From positions 62,001 through 126,000 of the forward strand of contig JAACJM010000182.1 in assembly GCA_013368315.1 (NCBI GenBank): 64,000 nt of DNA. The letters are read 5' to 3'. The notes under the pieces are model-generated. The model ran no database searches. It was not told the DNA's origin and saw only the letters and a list, made by a program, of their open reading frames with translations. A program made the translations under genes and the position numbers. Source of the DNA: Tetrapyrgos nigripes. Its lineage: Eukaryota > Basidiomycota > Agaricomycetes > Agaricales > Campanellaceae. Shown here in pieces: positions 33,386-45,161 of the stretch (position 1 is the first letter of the stretch; each line of letters opens with the position of its first letter).

Positions 33386-35793
33386 ATGACAGAAACATAC
33401 CAACTACACCGACGGAAATCCAGTCAAGAAGACGATGAAAACACTATCATCGGGGACCCACCACCCTCTAATGAAGGCTCCGGCCTTGTCCAATTCCCAT
33501 CTCCACCTCGTTCTCGCGTCAATTCATCACCTTCGCAACCAATGCAGAAGCCTCCACCCTTACCAGGATCACCGCCTTCCGCAGGTCCATACAGGACGAC
33601 TTTCCAGAACCATGCATATCGGCCAAGCAGTCTGACTGGAGGTCAAAGCTCTCCTTTCCGGGCGTCTTTCTCGTCTTCAAGCTCGCTAGGCGTCAATGGT
33701 CACCATAGGACACGTTCGGTATCAGCGACGCCCTACTCATCACATTCACCAGCATTACCCTCACCCTTATCCTTCTCCTTTCCCGCAGACGTCCAAAACC
33801 AACCCAGCATCCCTGCCTCAGCTTCTGCTCCAGAGGCTTCCCTCCCATCTTTCACACAACCTCTGCCCAAACACAACCGAAGACATTCCCGACTTCATTC
33901 GCGTAATTTATCCATATTTTTTCCGAGACCAGGCAGTCTGCCTCAAAATACCATAGCGGAAGATGGTTCTCAGGAGCTCGAGTTACAAGTAGACGAAGAA
34001 GCTCCAGCTCCCGAAACTCTCATTCCTTCTGCTAATTCTAGCATTAATTTCCCTCGAGCCAGTCGACCTGCACCGCCCACTCCTTTAGGTGCAGGATTTA
34101 CCTTTGGTGGACGACCATCCTCCAAACCGAGCTCACCGGGACCTCCACCGCCATTGGGACCTTCTTCCTCTTCGACTGCCACTCGTAGAGGACACCATCA
34201 CAAACACTCAATGTCACACAACTTTTTTTCCTTCCTCGAACCCCAACCCACAAATCTACAAACCCAGCCTACCCCTACACCTGTCTCACCTTGGTCCCCT
34301 AACTCACCAGTACCCACCTCCAACTCACCTGCGCCTTCAGTATCAGAAAGCTCGTACTCTGATACTACTCATACTCATATACCTGGGCAAGATGTCTTGG
34401 AAGCAGTAGATTCGGCTCCAGGGGCGGTAGCATGGACGATAACTCAATTTGTATTGGGTGCTTGGATGTGGGTTGTTGGACAGCAAGTTGGTTCGCTTTC
34501 GTGCACGGGTGTGGGGTATTGGGTGGTGTTTGATTCGTTTGGGGTTGGGTTGAGGAATGTTCTGCCGCAGTGGTTGGGAGCTGGGGTGAAGAGTGAGAGG
34601 GAGAAGTTGAAGAGGTCCTATGGGTGAGTTCGTTTTTGTTGTATCGTCTGGAAATTTTCTCTGATGTGTCGGTGCGCAGGAACGCAAGAGTGGAGACGCT
34701 GTTTATGTTTGCGCAGGTGGTGTATTTGATGTTTGCATCGGTGTATGTGTGTAAGGAGACGGTAGAGCATATATTGCTGAGCGGTGGTGGTGAAGGTCAT
34801 CATCATCATCATGGTGATGAGGAGAGGGAATATGGGTGGGTTTCCTTTCTGTCTGTTTTCTTATACTTGTCGAGGCTGACGCGTCCTTTTTCCTTCTAGC
34901 GTCGAATTCCCCATCTTACTGACGATGTTGTGCTTCCTATCGTTGATCGTGTCTACTGGATTCTACGACAATCATTCCAAATTGGTCGACAGTACGTAGA
35001 GCAATTTCTGTTTTGCCAGCGCTGGATCTAACGTTCCTTCCCCCAGTAACTGGCAATCGCATACCTTCATTCAACTCACTCATTCTTTCGTTAACGTCTT
35101 CATCCTCTCATCGGTCGTTTTATAACGAACGACCGCCAAAGACATTACTCGGAACTATCCTATCCAATCCCTATGTTTTCAGTCCTCTATTCTTTTGTTC
35201 TGCGATACTTTTTATCTCGGTACTCGTTTCACCGTGAGTAGACCTATCTTTCTTCATACACATGGACGAAGTCTTTCTAACATCACCCACAAACTAGGTC
35301 TCAGCACATGGTATTCGATCTCTCAATAGCCGCCCTCATCACCATAATTACATTCCGTGTATCCTACCAAGCCTCGGTCGTTCTAGGAACGGTTCTCCTT
35401 CAAACTGCTCCTCCACGAGGTCTATCCAGTGGTCGGATGGAAGCCTTTTTACGCGCTATGCGCGAAGTTGAAAAACATCCCCAAGTTCTACATCTTCCTC
35501 CCCCACATATTTGGCAATTGACCCCTACACCTGCTTCGGGAGCGGGTGCGGGAGCGGGTGTGAATGGAAATCACGTATCTTCTTCGGCAGCGAGGAAGGG
35601 GTTAGGGGCAAGTGGAGAAGAGCTGGTTGTTACGTTGGAGTTACATGTGAGATCGGATCTTGGAGATGATGATTTGTTGGCGTTGACGAGGTGGACTTGG
35701 GAGAGGGTTGTTGGCGCTTTGCAGGGAGGACATGCGGGGAAGGCAGGGAATGGGGTTAAGGCTGATGTGACGGTTGGGATAGTGAAGGGATAG
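33386..35793 (+). CDS. CDF-family zinc transporter, Zrg17-like
   Basis: Exons 33386-34623, 34680-34835, 34900-34991, 35047-35233 and 35298-35793, all GT-AG. About 330 N-terminal residues are Pro/Ser-rich and low in order. Membrane segments follow (LGAWMWVVGQQVGSL, GYWVVFDSFGVGL, FMFAQVVYLMFASVYV, ILLTMLCFLSLIVS, PLFFCSAILFISVLV, AALITIITFRV). The GYWVVFDS and NARVETLFMF motifs are those of cation diffusion facilitators; the first membrane helix pair lacks the classical HxxxD site, as in Zrg17, which works as a partner of Msc2 in zinc loading of the ER. A His-rich loop (GHHHHHGDEE) between helices fits zinc handling. The C-terminal soluble domain is beta-alpha (ELVVTLELHVRSD). The start at 33386 is the first ATG in the open frame. 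Assignment to Zrg17 rather than another CDF member is inference. Confidence 0.8.
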
Positions 35794-36096
35794 GGTAATA
35801 AGGGATGGCCCCGGATAGGGATGGATATGGATTCTTGGAGGAGAACGAGAACTTTTTTCTTTTGATGCGTGCACACATACCTTTTTACACCTGGCATGTT
35901 TTGGTACTTATTGAGTAGTTATATGCGAATATCCTAGATCTTTCCAAGAGGACCCGAGGAGTGTCGTAACCCTTTTGGCTTTTCACGCGTTCACGCGTTC
36001 CGACGTTCCGCGTCGCGGTCGGGTAATTTACCCTCTATTTCTAGTCTCTCCATCTCATACACGTGCCTTCCTTCAACTCTCACCCGGACTATCACC
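35794..36096. other. Short intergenic spacer
   Basis: This is the 3' flank of the transporter and the promoter of the next gene. No gene or clear TATA box is seen. Confidence 0.5.
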
Positions 36097-38253
36097 ATGG
36101 ACGCGTACAGAAACCAACTCACCACTACTCAAAAAGCCTTCAACACCTTCCTCCGGCGTAGGCATAAAAACGAGACTCGCCGAGAGGAAGAACAGCTCCA
36201 AGCGCAGTGGCTCTCACATATGCAGAAAATTTGCAACATCATTCGCGAGGCAGGACAAGCGGGTTTGTCTGACACCGAATTGGACGAGCTTGCACGCATT
36301 GCGGATGGTGTCCTTGATAAAGGAATCGAGTATTGTTATGGTGAAGACGGTGATATCACTTACGATGCGGTTCCTTCTTTTGCGCATACACCAGAGGGTG
36401 GGTCTGCTCCGATTGTGAAGGATACGCATAGTCGTCTTGGTGAGTGGACAAACAGTCATGTAAAAGCAACACTAACATATAACATACAGGTTCTGGCACT
36501 CTCAATTCCTTCCTCTCGTTTATGACCCGTTCCGGGCTTTTCGGGGACATGACACCAGCTACTCTACCTCCCGAAGCTCAAGAAATAGTGAGAGGTCCCA
36601 AAAATTGGTACGACCTCATCCAACCTTTTCCCAATAACACTCCTCTCTCGCGTTTTTACGGCAATCTTCCTGCACTCTCTTACACCGCCGCTACTCCCAA
36701 TGCCACAAGTGTCCTTCAAGCCAGATGCGAGATCGCTTCGGACTCTATTGCCAATCCCATCCGAATGGCTTTATCCTCGGGTGGTTCTATGATCGCGATT
36801 GCAGGTGCGAGCGGATACAAAGAACGTTCGCCTGCCCTTGCGTATAGTTATATCCCGAGGGATGGACAGGGATCGGATCTCACCGTGCATGATGGCAAAA
36901 TAGGATTATCTGACATTGGCCGCCACGTCGAGACCGACGAAGAGAGAAAGCTGATTTTCATTGCCGATGAAGCGAGGATCAAGTCGTATGATTGGTCTGG
37001 ATTTGCCAATCCGGATGATGCCGGAGAAAAATTGAAGAGGCGACGGGGAAGGGGGTTGTTACCCAAGCATACGATGCGTTCAGCCGCCGGAGTCGAGGGA
37101 CCAATGCTCATGCTCTCTAATGGACGTTTGGCGCGTGCTGGTAAAGGAAAGGTAGCCATATGGGATCTAGACGGGTTGCAGACCCATGGACCGGAGGGTA
37201 AAGACGAAATCGGAGAGAGAGAAGGCGAGGAAGATGAGGAAGACGAAATGTTTGGTCGGGATGATTATGAAGATATCGAGCATTCCCCTGGAAGTCGCTC
37301 CAACCAACTTGTTCGCTTCTCTTTCGATCCCGACTACGATGTAGAGGCTTGGGTGCTTCATCCCGGTAACCCGTCCATGGTTTTGTGCGCACAGGACTCG
37401 ATGAAGACGAGGAAGTATGGGATGGTTATGGTGGACTTGGAAGCCGGAGGGAAGGAAGTTGGACGGTTCATTGGTCATGGCGCTGGTGTGACGAAGATTA
37501 CGACGGGTGGCGCTTTGCAAGAAGGACAAGGCGGCCATGTCTTCTGCACGGGTTGCTCTGAGGGGATGGCTAGGATTTACGATGTGAGGCAGAGGGTGCC
37601 GGTTTTGACGGTTGAGGGCGACATTGGAGAAGGATCCTGTTCAGCCGTTTTGGCATATCCTGACGGTATCCCCGGTATGTCTTCATCTTTATTCGTCCTC
37701 TAGGTTGTCGATCTAATAGTGCCATCCTGTAGTAATATTTACTGGCGCCATGGCTACAACACAATGCATTCGTACCTGGGATATCAGAGCCAAAGCAGTC
37801 GTCTATGAGTTGTCTACCGGAAACAACGACGTCCAGGACCTGGCTTGGGATACAACTCGTAATACGTTGTATGCAGCTACCAGCTGCAAAGGCTTGACGA
37901 GGACTGGTTATTACATGGACTACCGAAAGGCGAAGATTCCGCAGCAGCAACTAGGAAAATTTGGATTCCCTGATAGTCTCGATGAGGATGAAGAGGAGGA
38001 TTACGACGACGGTGATGATCAGTATTGTTGGCCAGAGAAGGCGTACAATGCTGAGAATCACTTTGGGTATATGTTTGATGCTGGGATGCATTCCCTCTGT
38101 GAGTACCTTTGTGTCCTGTTATCTTACTATTCGTCGAGGTGACCGTGATATACGATTTGTATAGTCCGATACAAGTTCAGCCCAGATGCAGATGTGGACT
38201 TTACCCCGGGGTATGGGCAAGTTAGGATCGAACGGGGTGGTGGATTTTGGTAA
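36097..38253 (+). CDS. WD-repeat-like protein with acidic loop
   Basis: Exons 36097-36439, 36490-37674, 37733-38098 and 38165-38253 (stop TAA 38251-38253), all GT-AG and in frame. The N-terminal 100 residues are helical and charged (RRRHKNETRREEEQLQ). The rest reads as a degenerate beta-propeller with blade ends such as KVAIWDLDGL, ARIYDVRQ and CIRTWDIRA. Two strongly acidic insertions (EREGEEDEEDEMFGRDDYED and DEDEEEDYDDGDD) suggest flexible loops. WD propellers act as protein-interaction scaffolds; no pathway can be named. The antisense ORFs in this region are shadows. Confidence 0.8.
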
Positions 38254-39254
38254 TTCAAGTTGTCGAGCTTTTTGTGTCGAACCATGGATGCATGAAGAGG
38301 AGAATTATCTGAGTTCTGGATCTTTACACGGCTGTCATGTATATTATAATGCTCTAGTTTTTGGCCAATTTTCTACCAATGTCTACCTGCAGTGTCGAGC
38401 GCGCAGAAAATTGTCAACCAACCTTGCACAGCCTCGACGCTGTTTCCTCGGCACTCCTTCTCTTCCATCCTCTCATTCTTCCGGAAACCTCTAACCCGCC
38501 ATTACTCATCCTCAGCGAAGTAGAACCTCTGGCTTTTGGTTTCCTTTGTGGCCTAGACCTCGTTCTTTCAGACTATACACTGTTAGACTTTTTGATCACG
38601 TGAGAGTGTCGAACAGGTGGCGGGATAGCGTTTTGTACTGTTCTGCTCTCAGTCTGTCGCTGACGTGTCATTTCGCTGGCTCTTTCCTTTGCTTCTGGGA
38701 TCCCCATCAGGCGTTGCTTCGACTAATATCAACTTGTAACCATCGAATCGTCCGCGAAGGCATAGGTGTCTCTCAACTAGTACGCCATACCGTATACGCC
38801 ATAGTACGCCTCATTACGACTCCGTTGAACACCCCAACTGAACTTACCGCTTCTAAGTTCAATGCATTTTTCGTTGTGATAGGTACGGAATGTCACGTTG
38901 GGATGCGCAGAATTCGTTCAGGAACGATTTTCTTGAAGATCCAATGGAATTAGAGTAGGCCTCCGAAAACCCTCATACATGGACCGGTGCTCACACCCCC
39001 GAGGATGAATACAACTTCAAGACTCAGTCTTGCGGAGAACACTGACGCATACTATCTACTGATTTCGGCCATCTCGATTCTCGAAGTGGGTTTCTTAGCC
39101 CATGTACATGTTATACAAAATTGGACCTTTATACCCATGCCCGCACGATTGAGCTCGTTACAAGTGTCAAAGCCATGGCAGGAACAATTGAAGCCGTTAG
39201 CCATCTTTTGGAGCATAAGCGACTTAGGACGTCCCGGATATTCTGTTCTTTGGA
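38254..39254. other. 1 kb intergenic region ending in the jacalin-aerolysin promoter
   Basis: The first part is the 3' flank of the WD-like gene; ORFs at 38361-38953 have no support. From about 39060 on, the sequence is the promoter segment that recurs, diverged, at 41640-42120. Confidence 0.5.
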
Positions 39255-39260
39255 TATAAA
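39255..39260 (+). promoter_or_regulatory. TATA box of the jacalin-aerolysin gene
   Basis: TATAAA in TGGATATAAAAGCA, 121 bases before the ATG. The same block is kept in the duplicated promoter remnant near 42080. Confidence 0.6.
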
Positions 39261-39375
39261 AGCAAGCCACCAACACTCTTCACTCAACGACCAAGACCAG
39301 CTGCAAGACTCAAGCACAACTAACCACTTGGTCCTTTTAAACCTCGACTTAAACTCGAACTCCAACACACTAAGT

Positions 39376-41160
39376 ATGCCAACTGCCTTCGAGGATCCAG
39401 TCACTCTCCGAGTTCTTTCGAGGATATACCTCCGCTGCGGTAGCAGATTGGATGGGATCCAATGCGAGTACGACGATGGGCTGACTACTCCTTGGCATGG
39501 TGGACAAGGTGGTACTGCACAAATTTTTGTTCTTGATCTTACGAAAGGTATGCCACTTCGCATATAGATGTGAACACTGAACATTTACATTGTACTCTTT
39601 ACCTTTCAGGTGAAGCAATTGTGGTCTGTATTTCCCATCTCTATCATACTTGAGTGCATACATAATTATCTTACCTGATTCCCATTCTCAACTTCATAGT
39701 CTATGACCATTTGGTCCGGTTTAGATGTCGACGCAATCCAGTTCGTCACCAGCCTCGGTCGCGTGTCTCCAAAGTACGGTGGCTCGGGTGGGTCTCCCGG
39801 TATCTGGCGCGGCAATCTAGGCAACAAGGCTCGAGCTCTTATGGGCTGGAAAGGTACCAGCGATACTTTAGTCCGCTACCTTGAGGTGAGCACAATCGTT
39901 TAACCAAACATTCATTGAATGACTGGATTCACATTTAACGCAGCCCGTATGGTCCGATACCCAAGACCTGTCGGGTACTCATGTTGTTGTTGGCGAATCA
40001 AAGGGTGGAAATGGTGGAACTGCATTTGACATGCTTGACACCGCTGGAGATCCTTTGACGACAAGGCTTAGTTCGATCACCGTCCATTCTGGAAGTGGGA
40101 TCGATGCGATTGAGGTGTGTATATTCAGTCACTTTTCGTACGATATACACCAATATACATTCTGACGACACAACCTGAATGTACAGTGTACTTTCCAAGT
40201 TGGAAACAAGACAGTATCCAGTGGAAAGAAAGGCGGGAATGGTGGAAGTGCTCATACGTTTGAGCTTCGCTTCGAAGAACAAATCACTCGCATTGAAGGG
40301 CGTGCCAATACTGGCTTGTGTAAATTGCAGTTCTTCACTAATCAAGGCAGTAAGTAACCCTTTCCTCTTTGTACACGTTTACAGAAGTTTGAAATCATGT
40401 ATGGGTAGGATCCAGCGACGTCTACGGAAGCAACACCGCCGGTGATCCATTCATTTGGCTTCCACCTTCCTACGATCCCAACAACCCCGGAGCTGAAGTC
40501 ACTGGACTCATCTGCTTCGAAGGCGCATCTGGAAAGATGGTCGACCGTCTCGCTCCAGTCTGGGCTGCTAACCCTCCCTTGAGCTACCAGCTCATCATAG
40601 ACGATTTCGACGAAAGCCAACTCCAACAAAACGGTAAAGTCGAAGCTGCTTGGGCGGCGGAAAAAGTGACGGACAATTTCACCAACGACCCGCTCAAGTC
40701 GACATTTTCCTGGTCGATGTCTGCAGAGAAAACGTCTACGATTACGTTTTCGCAGTCGACTAGGTCTTTGATTGGGGGTAAGGTTTCGGTGGAGGTGATT
40801 GCGAGGGGGAAAGTGGGGATTCCCTTTGTTGGGGAAGGGGAGGTGGAGACGAAGATCGCGGTTGAGGTTAGTGGAGAGAAGGAGTGGGGGAGTGAGGTGA
40901 CAGATGAGAAGACGGTCTCTAGGAGTTACACTGAGACACATTCTGATGAAGTCATCGTTCGTCCGATGTGTCAGGGTCAGGGCAAGGCTATTGGATATAG
41001 GATGGAGTGTGCAGATTTGCAGTGGAAGGGCAAGATGGTAATTATTTACTCTGATGGGAGTACTAGGACTGTCCAGCCTGTTAGTGGAACGCTTACCAGT
41101 TCCAGCATGACGACGATTCACGCCACTTATAAATCGGTGCCATTGTCCGACTTGAAGTGA
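39376..41160 (+). CDS. Jacalin-type lectin plus aerolysin-type pore-forming protein (natterin-like)
   Basis: Multi-exon: first exon 39376-39547, several short exons to about 40346, last exon about 40411-41160. The first half has the Gly-rich strands of a jacalin lectin fold (for example KYGGSGGSPG and SGKKGGNGGSAHTFEL). The second half has the Thr/Ser/Lys-rich beta strands of the aerolysin/ETX-MTX2 pore-forming module, including the alternating stretch around SYTETHSDEVIV. No signal peptide is visible, as in many fungal cytosolic or fruit-body defence lectins. In this family the lectin part binds glycans and the second part can insert a beta barrel in membranes; a defence role against grazers is an inference. 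The last exon is open and undamaged. A decayed partial copy lies at 49606-50597. Confidence 0.8.
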
Positions 41161-41341
41161 GGTGGCGGCACTGGAAACGGTCAATGGTCAATTTAAGGGA
41201 TTTCTTCAACGGATTTGGATTCTTGGATTCTAGGATATAACATATAAAACCCCATACATACATACTTACCTGGCGTGTTTATCTTTCTTGATTAAATATA
41301 GTATTCTATTAAAGCAGTTGCTCCCGACGCTGCTCAGCAGA
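41161..41341. other. 3' flank of the jacalin-aerolysin gene
   Basis: It is repeated, diverged, after the second copy (50600-50735), showing that the duplication includes the downstream region. Confidence 0.7.
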
Positions 41342-41550
41342 AGGTGAAAATGACCACTGGCACCGCCGAAGCCCTCTGCCAAGGACTACCGAAAAAATGC
41401 TAGATACTCCTCAAGTATTCTCGTGCCCATAAATTCGCTGACAAGCCTGATTACTCCCAACTTGGGAAACTTTCAGGACCTCTTCGTCCGGGAGGGCTAC
41501 GAGTATGATAATGTTTTTGGCTGATACGAACAGCCGGAGGGCGACTCGTC
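41342..41550 (+). pseudogene. Casein kinase 1 C-lobe fragment, copy 1
   Basis: A broken reading frame resembles the end of the CK1 kinase domain: KMTTGTAEALCQGLP, then in shifted frame KYSRAHKFADKPDYSQL and finally EGYEYDN. It contains a stop right after the first block and at least one frameshift, and there is no kinase N-lobe nearby. It is a gene scrap that travels with the jacalin-aerolysin segment. The site CTGATACG at 41521-41528 corresponds to the place where the second copy was split by a transposon. Confidence 0.75.
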
Positions 41551-41639
41551 CGAACTCACATATTCTTTTCGGAATTCGGAGAACTGCAAGCGTTTTGTTC
41601 TCAATTGGTTGCAGGAGATGAGATCGTCGTTAGTACGCC

Positions 41640-42120
41640 AGTGACTGCATCGAAATTCTCGAAGTGGACTTTTTAGCCCGTGTACATGTTATACAAATTT
41701 GGACCTTCATACCCATACCCAGACGATTGAGCTCGTTACTGTTGAGAGTAAGATAGATGATGACGGCCTGGCTAGTGCTCTTTGAACGCTTATGAATGTC
41801 TTTGTTCTCTTTATACCATAGATGAGGGCCGCTGTTTTCTGGTTGTGTTTCATGTCTCTTTCACTTGTTCCGTTTTCATACATTAATATTCATGATAGTA
41901 CATATATACAGATTGGTAGAATAGAAACCCTCAGTCTGATTGGCTTCGGCCATTGCTGAGGATAGATTACTTATCGCTGTCTCGTTCTACAGTAACAAGT
42001 GTCAAAGCCACATTAACAATTTGAGGCTGTTAACCATCTTTTGGAGCAATTTCATAAGGGCGTTCTGGATATTCTGTTCTTTGGATATAAAAGCAATCCA
42101 CCAGCACTCCCTTCAACTAC
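41640..42120. repeat. Duplicated promoter remnant of the jacalin-aerolysin gene
   Basis: 41650-41745 matches 39068-39162 (CCCGTGTACATGTTATACAA, GACGATTGAGCTCGTTAC), and 41990-42112 matches 39160-39290 including CATCTTTTGGAGCA and the TATA block GGATATAAAAGCA. No coding part follows directly; about 200 bases of unrelated sequence split the two blocks. It is the 5' end of a second gene copy whose 3' half lies at 49606. Confidence 0.75.
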
Positions 42121-42369
42121 TTATTCCTGTTCCATGGGTATTGGATGATGGTTGGTTGGATAATGATCTGGATGAGGGGTTGTCTTTGGTGTTGGCGGTG
42201 TCAAGACGCGAGTAGGGGTAAACGACATGTCAGATGGTAAAAGGTAGATAGCTCATGGGAAGATAGTCACCACAAAAATGTACAGAAGTAAACATACCCT
42301 TATACGGTCCGTTTTCGGATATATTCCTCGTATAAATAATGCCAGAATATATAAGTATTTATGACTATC

Positions 42370-42600
42370 GCGTGGTTTATAGACGGTATGTAGACGGTAT
42401 GTAGACGGTATACATTCCGCCGTTTTTTAGATGAGGGATATATGCGAAGATGAGGAATATATGCAAAAACGAAGCATATATGCGAAAGTGAGGCATATAT
42501 GCGAAGACGAGGAATATATGCGAAAATGAGGCATATATTCAAAGACAAGGAATATATGCAAAGTCGAGGCATATAAGGAAGCACATCTGAAAGAGCGAGA
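42370..42600. repeat. AT-rich minisatellite, ~20 bp units
   Basis: Units alternate between GAGGCATATATGCGAA(G/A) and GAGGAATATATGCAAA type words from about 42425 to 42575. They are preceded by two to three copies of GTATGTAGACG (42389-42412). No ORF over it is credible. Similar words (AATATATGTGAATATATAC, GAGGAATATATGGG) recur at 43780-43915. Confidence 0.75.
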
Positions 42601-44757
42601 CATATATTGCAGACTTGCATTCGGCCTGGATAAAGATTTGACTTCAATTATGAGTATCTACATACATGGTACATACAAAGGTACTAAGTACAAGCGCTGG
42701 ATGAGGCTCTGAGTCCTATCATTGTGTATGCATCAACCTGTCAGTGAGAACGCTAAGGGTAAAGAAAGAAAACACGTGCACCTTCGCTCAAACGGCGGCA
42801 GGGATGACATTGACACACGCGGTGAGGAGAAAACGACACTCGAGCACCAGTTTGAAGACTACGAAGAAGGACGGACCATGAGTGAAGGCTCCGAAGATCG
42901 TAAGGGGTTAGATTACTTCAAAGTACTGAGTATATGCGCGTAACCTATACAAAAAAGATGAGATTATGCCGAAAAACAAGGTGCGAGACTCACTAAGAAC
43001 GTTTTACGGAAGCAGGGCAGGATGACGCGTCAACGCATCAACAGCGATGTCGCACTGTCATATGTACAAGCTTGTCAGTGAAAACAGCGAGGGCGAAGAA
43101 AGCGAATACACGTACTTTTGCTTGATCACACATGCCCTTGCCATGACCCCACCTCATCTTCCAGTCGTCTTGTCTACCGTATAGTCCTTTGTCGAGTCAG
43201 GCAACCAGCGTTGCTTTTGCAATGTCCGAGCGGGTTTGGCGTGTGCGCAGATATTTATCCAGCAAGGCGTTTACATCGTGACAGCAAATTCGCTGCTGTG
43301 ATCATGGAGTAGAGCGTTGGGAAGAGAGGAGAGAAGAAGTAATGGTGGTGGTGGTAAGGGATGAAGAAAGTCTATGATGTCGATACGATTTTTGACGCGT
43401 CTTTATAAGCGGCGTTTCAGTCGGAGTTTGGAATGACTCACGCGCGACGCGCGTCGCGACTTGCTTGTCTTTCCATCCTGGGATCCGGTTGAGTCCTCGG
43501 CATAAGTAGCACCTCACTCTAACGGTATCGTATCTTGATTCCAGGACCTCAATAATGTCTCGGTGTGGACCCGAGATGTGCCTCTGATATGTACAGTAAG
43601 CACATTTTGTACTTCGGTATTCGGAAAGCTACTAATGAATATACTCCAACATATGTACGGAATATTCCCTGTTTTTCAATACCTGCGAAAGCGCCCTAAG
43701 TAAGACCCAATTATCCCTAAAGTAAGCCATATATATCACTGATACATACCCTCATTTTCATTACATTCAAAAACAGCAGAATATATGTGAATATATACTA
43801 CCGTTTTGAAAATATGCGAAAACGGGGGTATGCATACAGTAAACTTGCACCAAATATTTTCCCGTTTTTAAAACGAGGAATATATGGGTTCATATTCATC
43901 GTTTCTGCATATATACTTTTGTCAGTTTTTGTGGTGGTCGGAGTAGCGAATTCATAGCAACTCGGAGGGTCGAAATGAGTGCTTGACACGAGCCAAAGCT
44001 TGCGTCGACTTGAGTTCTGCAAAAGCCTTTGCAACGGGGTTGATGTGTTGTCTCAGGAGCCTTGACACACTGCAAATGAAAAGGCTGTGGGCCAGCGCTA
44101 ACGCGTGGCGAGAACGAGGCCCATAGTTTAAAAAACCGCCACACGCAAGCTAACAATTTAGCGCAAGGCAGATTTTTTAACCTCCATTTTCAGACCATAT
44201 TTACGAGGACGAATGTTATGCATGGCATATTTGTGCTGTTCCTTGTTGGACGAGTGTAGATCATAGTCAGTCAAAAAAGACAGAAACAGAGAACCGACAA
44301 TCAATGAAGTTTATAAACAATACTTACAAGCAAACATGTCTACAAATCCCTCTCCTCCCTCCTTCTCTTTTCAAGACGTATGTAAGCTGCAGATGTGGGG
44401 AAGGTCGTCTTGATGATATGTTGATTTCTGGTTTCGAAGACGTCAGCTCGTTAATTACGACATGCACGACAATGGATTTGGAATGCACGTCTGAACGCGG
44501 TTAACCATCTGACAGAACCAAAACAAAACAAAACGACTGCATGCGTGGTGGCGTACCTCTTAGAAACATACAGAACCGTGCAACCTCGTTTGGTGTACAT
44601 TTAGTTGTGGCAGTTTGTTACAAGAAAATCAGGATCACTTGAAGCAATCTTATCTAGAAGATCGACATGCAAACCAGTCAATAACCTGATTTATCACCTT
44701 GAGACCTTCTCCAACATACTTCGTGCCCAATAATATGAGTGGCATCAATCAGAGTTC
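42601..44757. other. 2.1 kb of decayed repeat-like sequence, no gene supported
   Basis: A diverged direct repeat links 42733-42785 and 43066-43118 (CTGTCAGTGA.AACG...GAAGAAAG). AT-rich words of the minisatellite recur near 43790-43910. A 38 bp sequence at 44040-44077 recurs exactly at 45521-45558. Short ORFs have no recognisable domain. Confidence 0.45.
44040..44077. repeat. 38 bp direct repeat, copy 1 (second copy 45521-45558)
   Basis: Both copies read TTGATGTGTTGTCTCAGGAG followed by CCTTGACACACTGCAAAT with no difference. Flanks are unrelated. Confidence 0.8.
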
Positions 44758-45156
44758 TGTTGAAATATATACCTTCCATGTATAGTAACTATGATTCTAT
44801 ATGGAGTTATTATGAAACTTCCACGTAGCTATAAGTATGCTAGTCCTCCAGGACATTCTCTGGACATTACTCTTATCTTCTACTATGTAGTGATATCTCT
44901 GTAGATAGCAATATGGCCAATGGCAATATCCTCTTAGTCTCTAGGTATGTCCATGGACAATGTAGATATTAGTAATTACATGCTCTTTATCTAGTATAAA
45001 AGCTCTCTGTAAAATCGTAGATACTACAGAACAATATCTAGTTCTATCTGCTCTACAAGCAACTTGTATCTAAGCTCTACAAGCTTTCTACTCAGCCCTC
45101 TATTTGGTGAGCTCTACTGACTGGTCACCCTACGCTGAATATTTGCTGCTTCATTA
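44758..45156. mobile_element. Solo LTR (Copia-like), 399 bp
   Basis: It starts TGTTGAAATATA, like the Copia LTRs at 50999 and 52882 (TGTTGAAAT), and ends TCATTA, close to the TCATCA end of the 50999 LTR. It contains TAGTATAAAAGCTC (promoter-like) near 44993-45006. A perfect 5 bp duplication AGTTC flanks it (44753-44757 and 45157-45161), so it is a recombined solo LTR and not a fragment. Confidence 0.85.
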
Positions 45157-45161
45157 AGTTC

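Noticed and set aside
33970..34182. Minus ORF over the Pro/Ser-rich part of the CDF transporter
   Set aside because: A low-complexity antisense shadow of the transporter exon.
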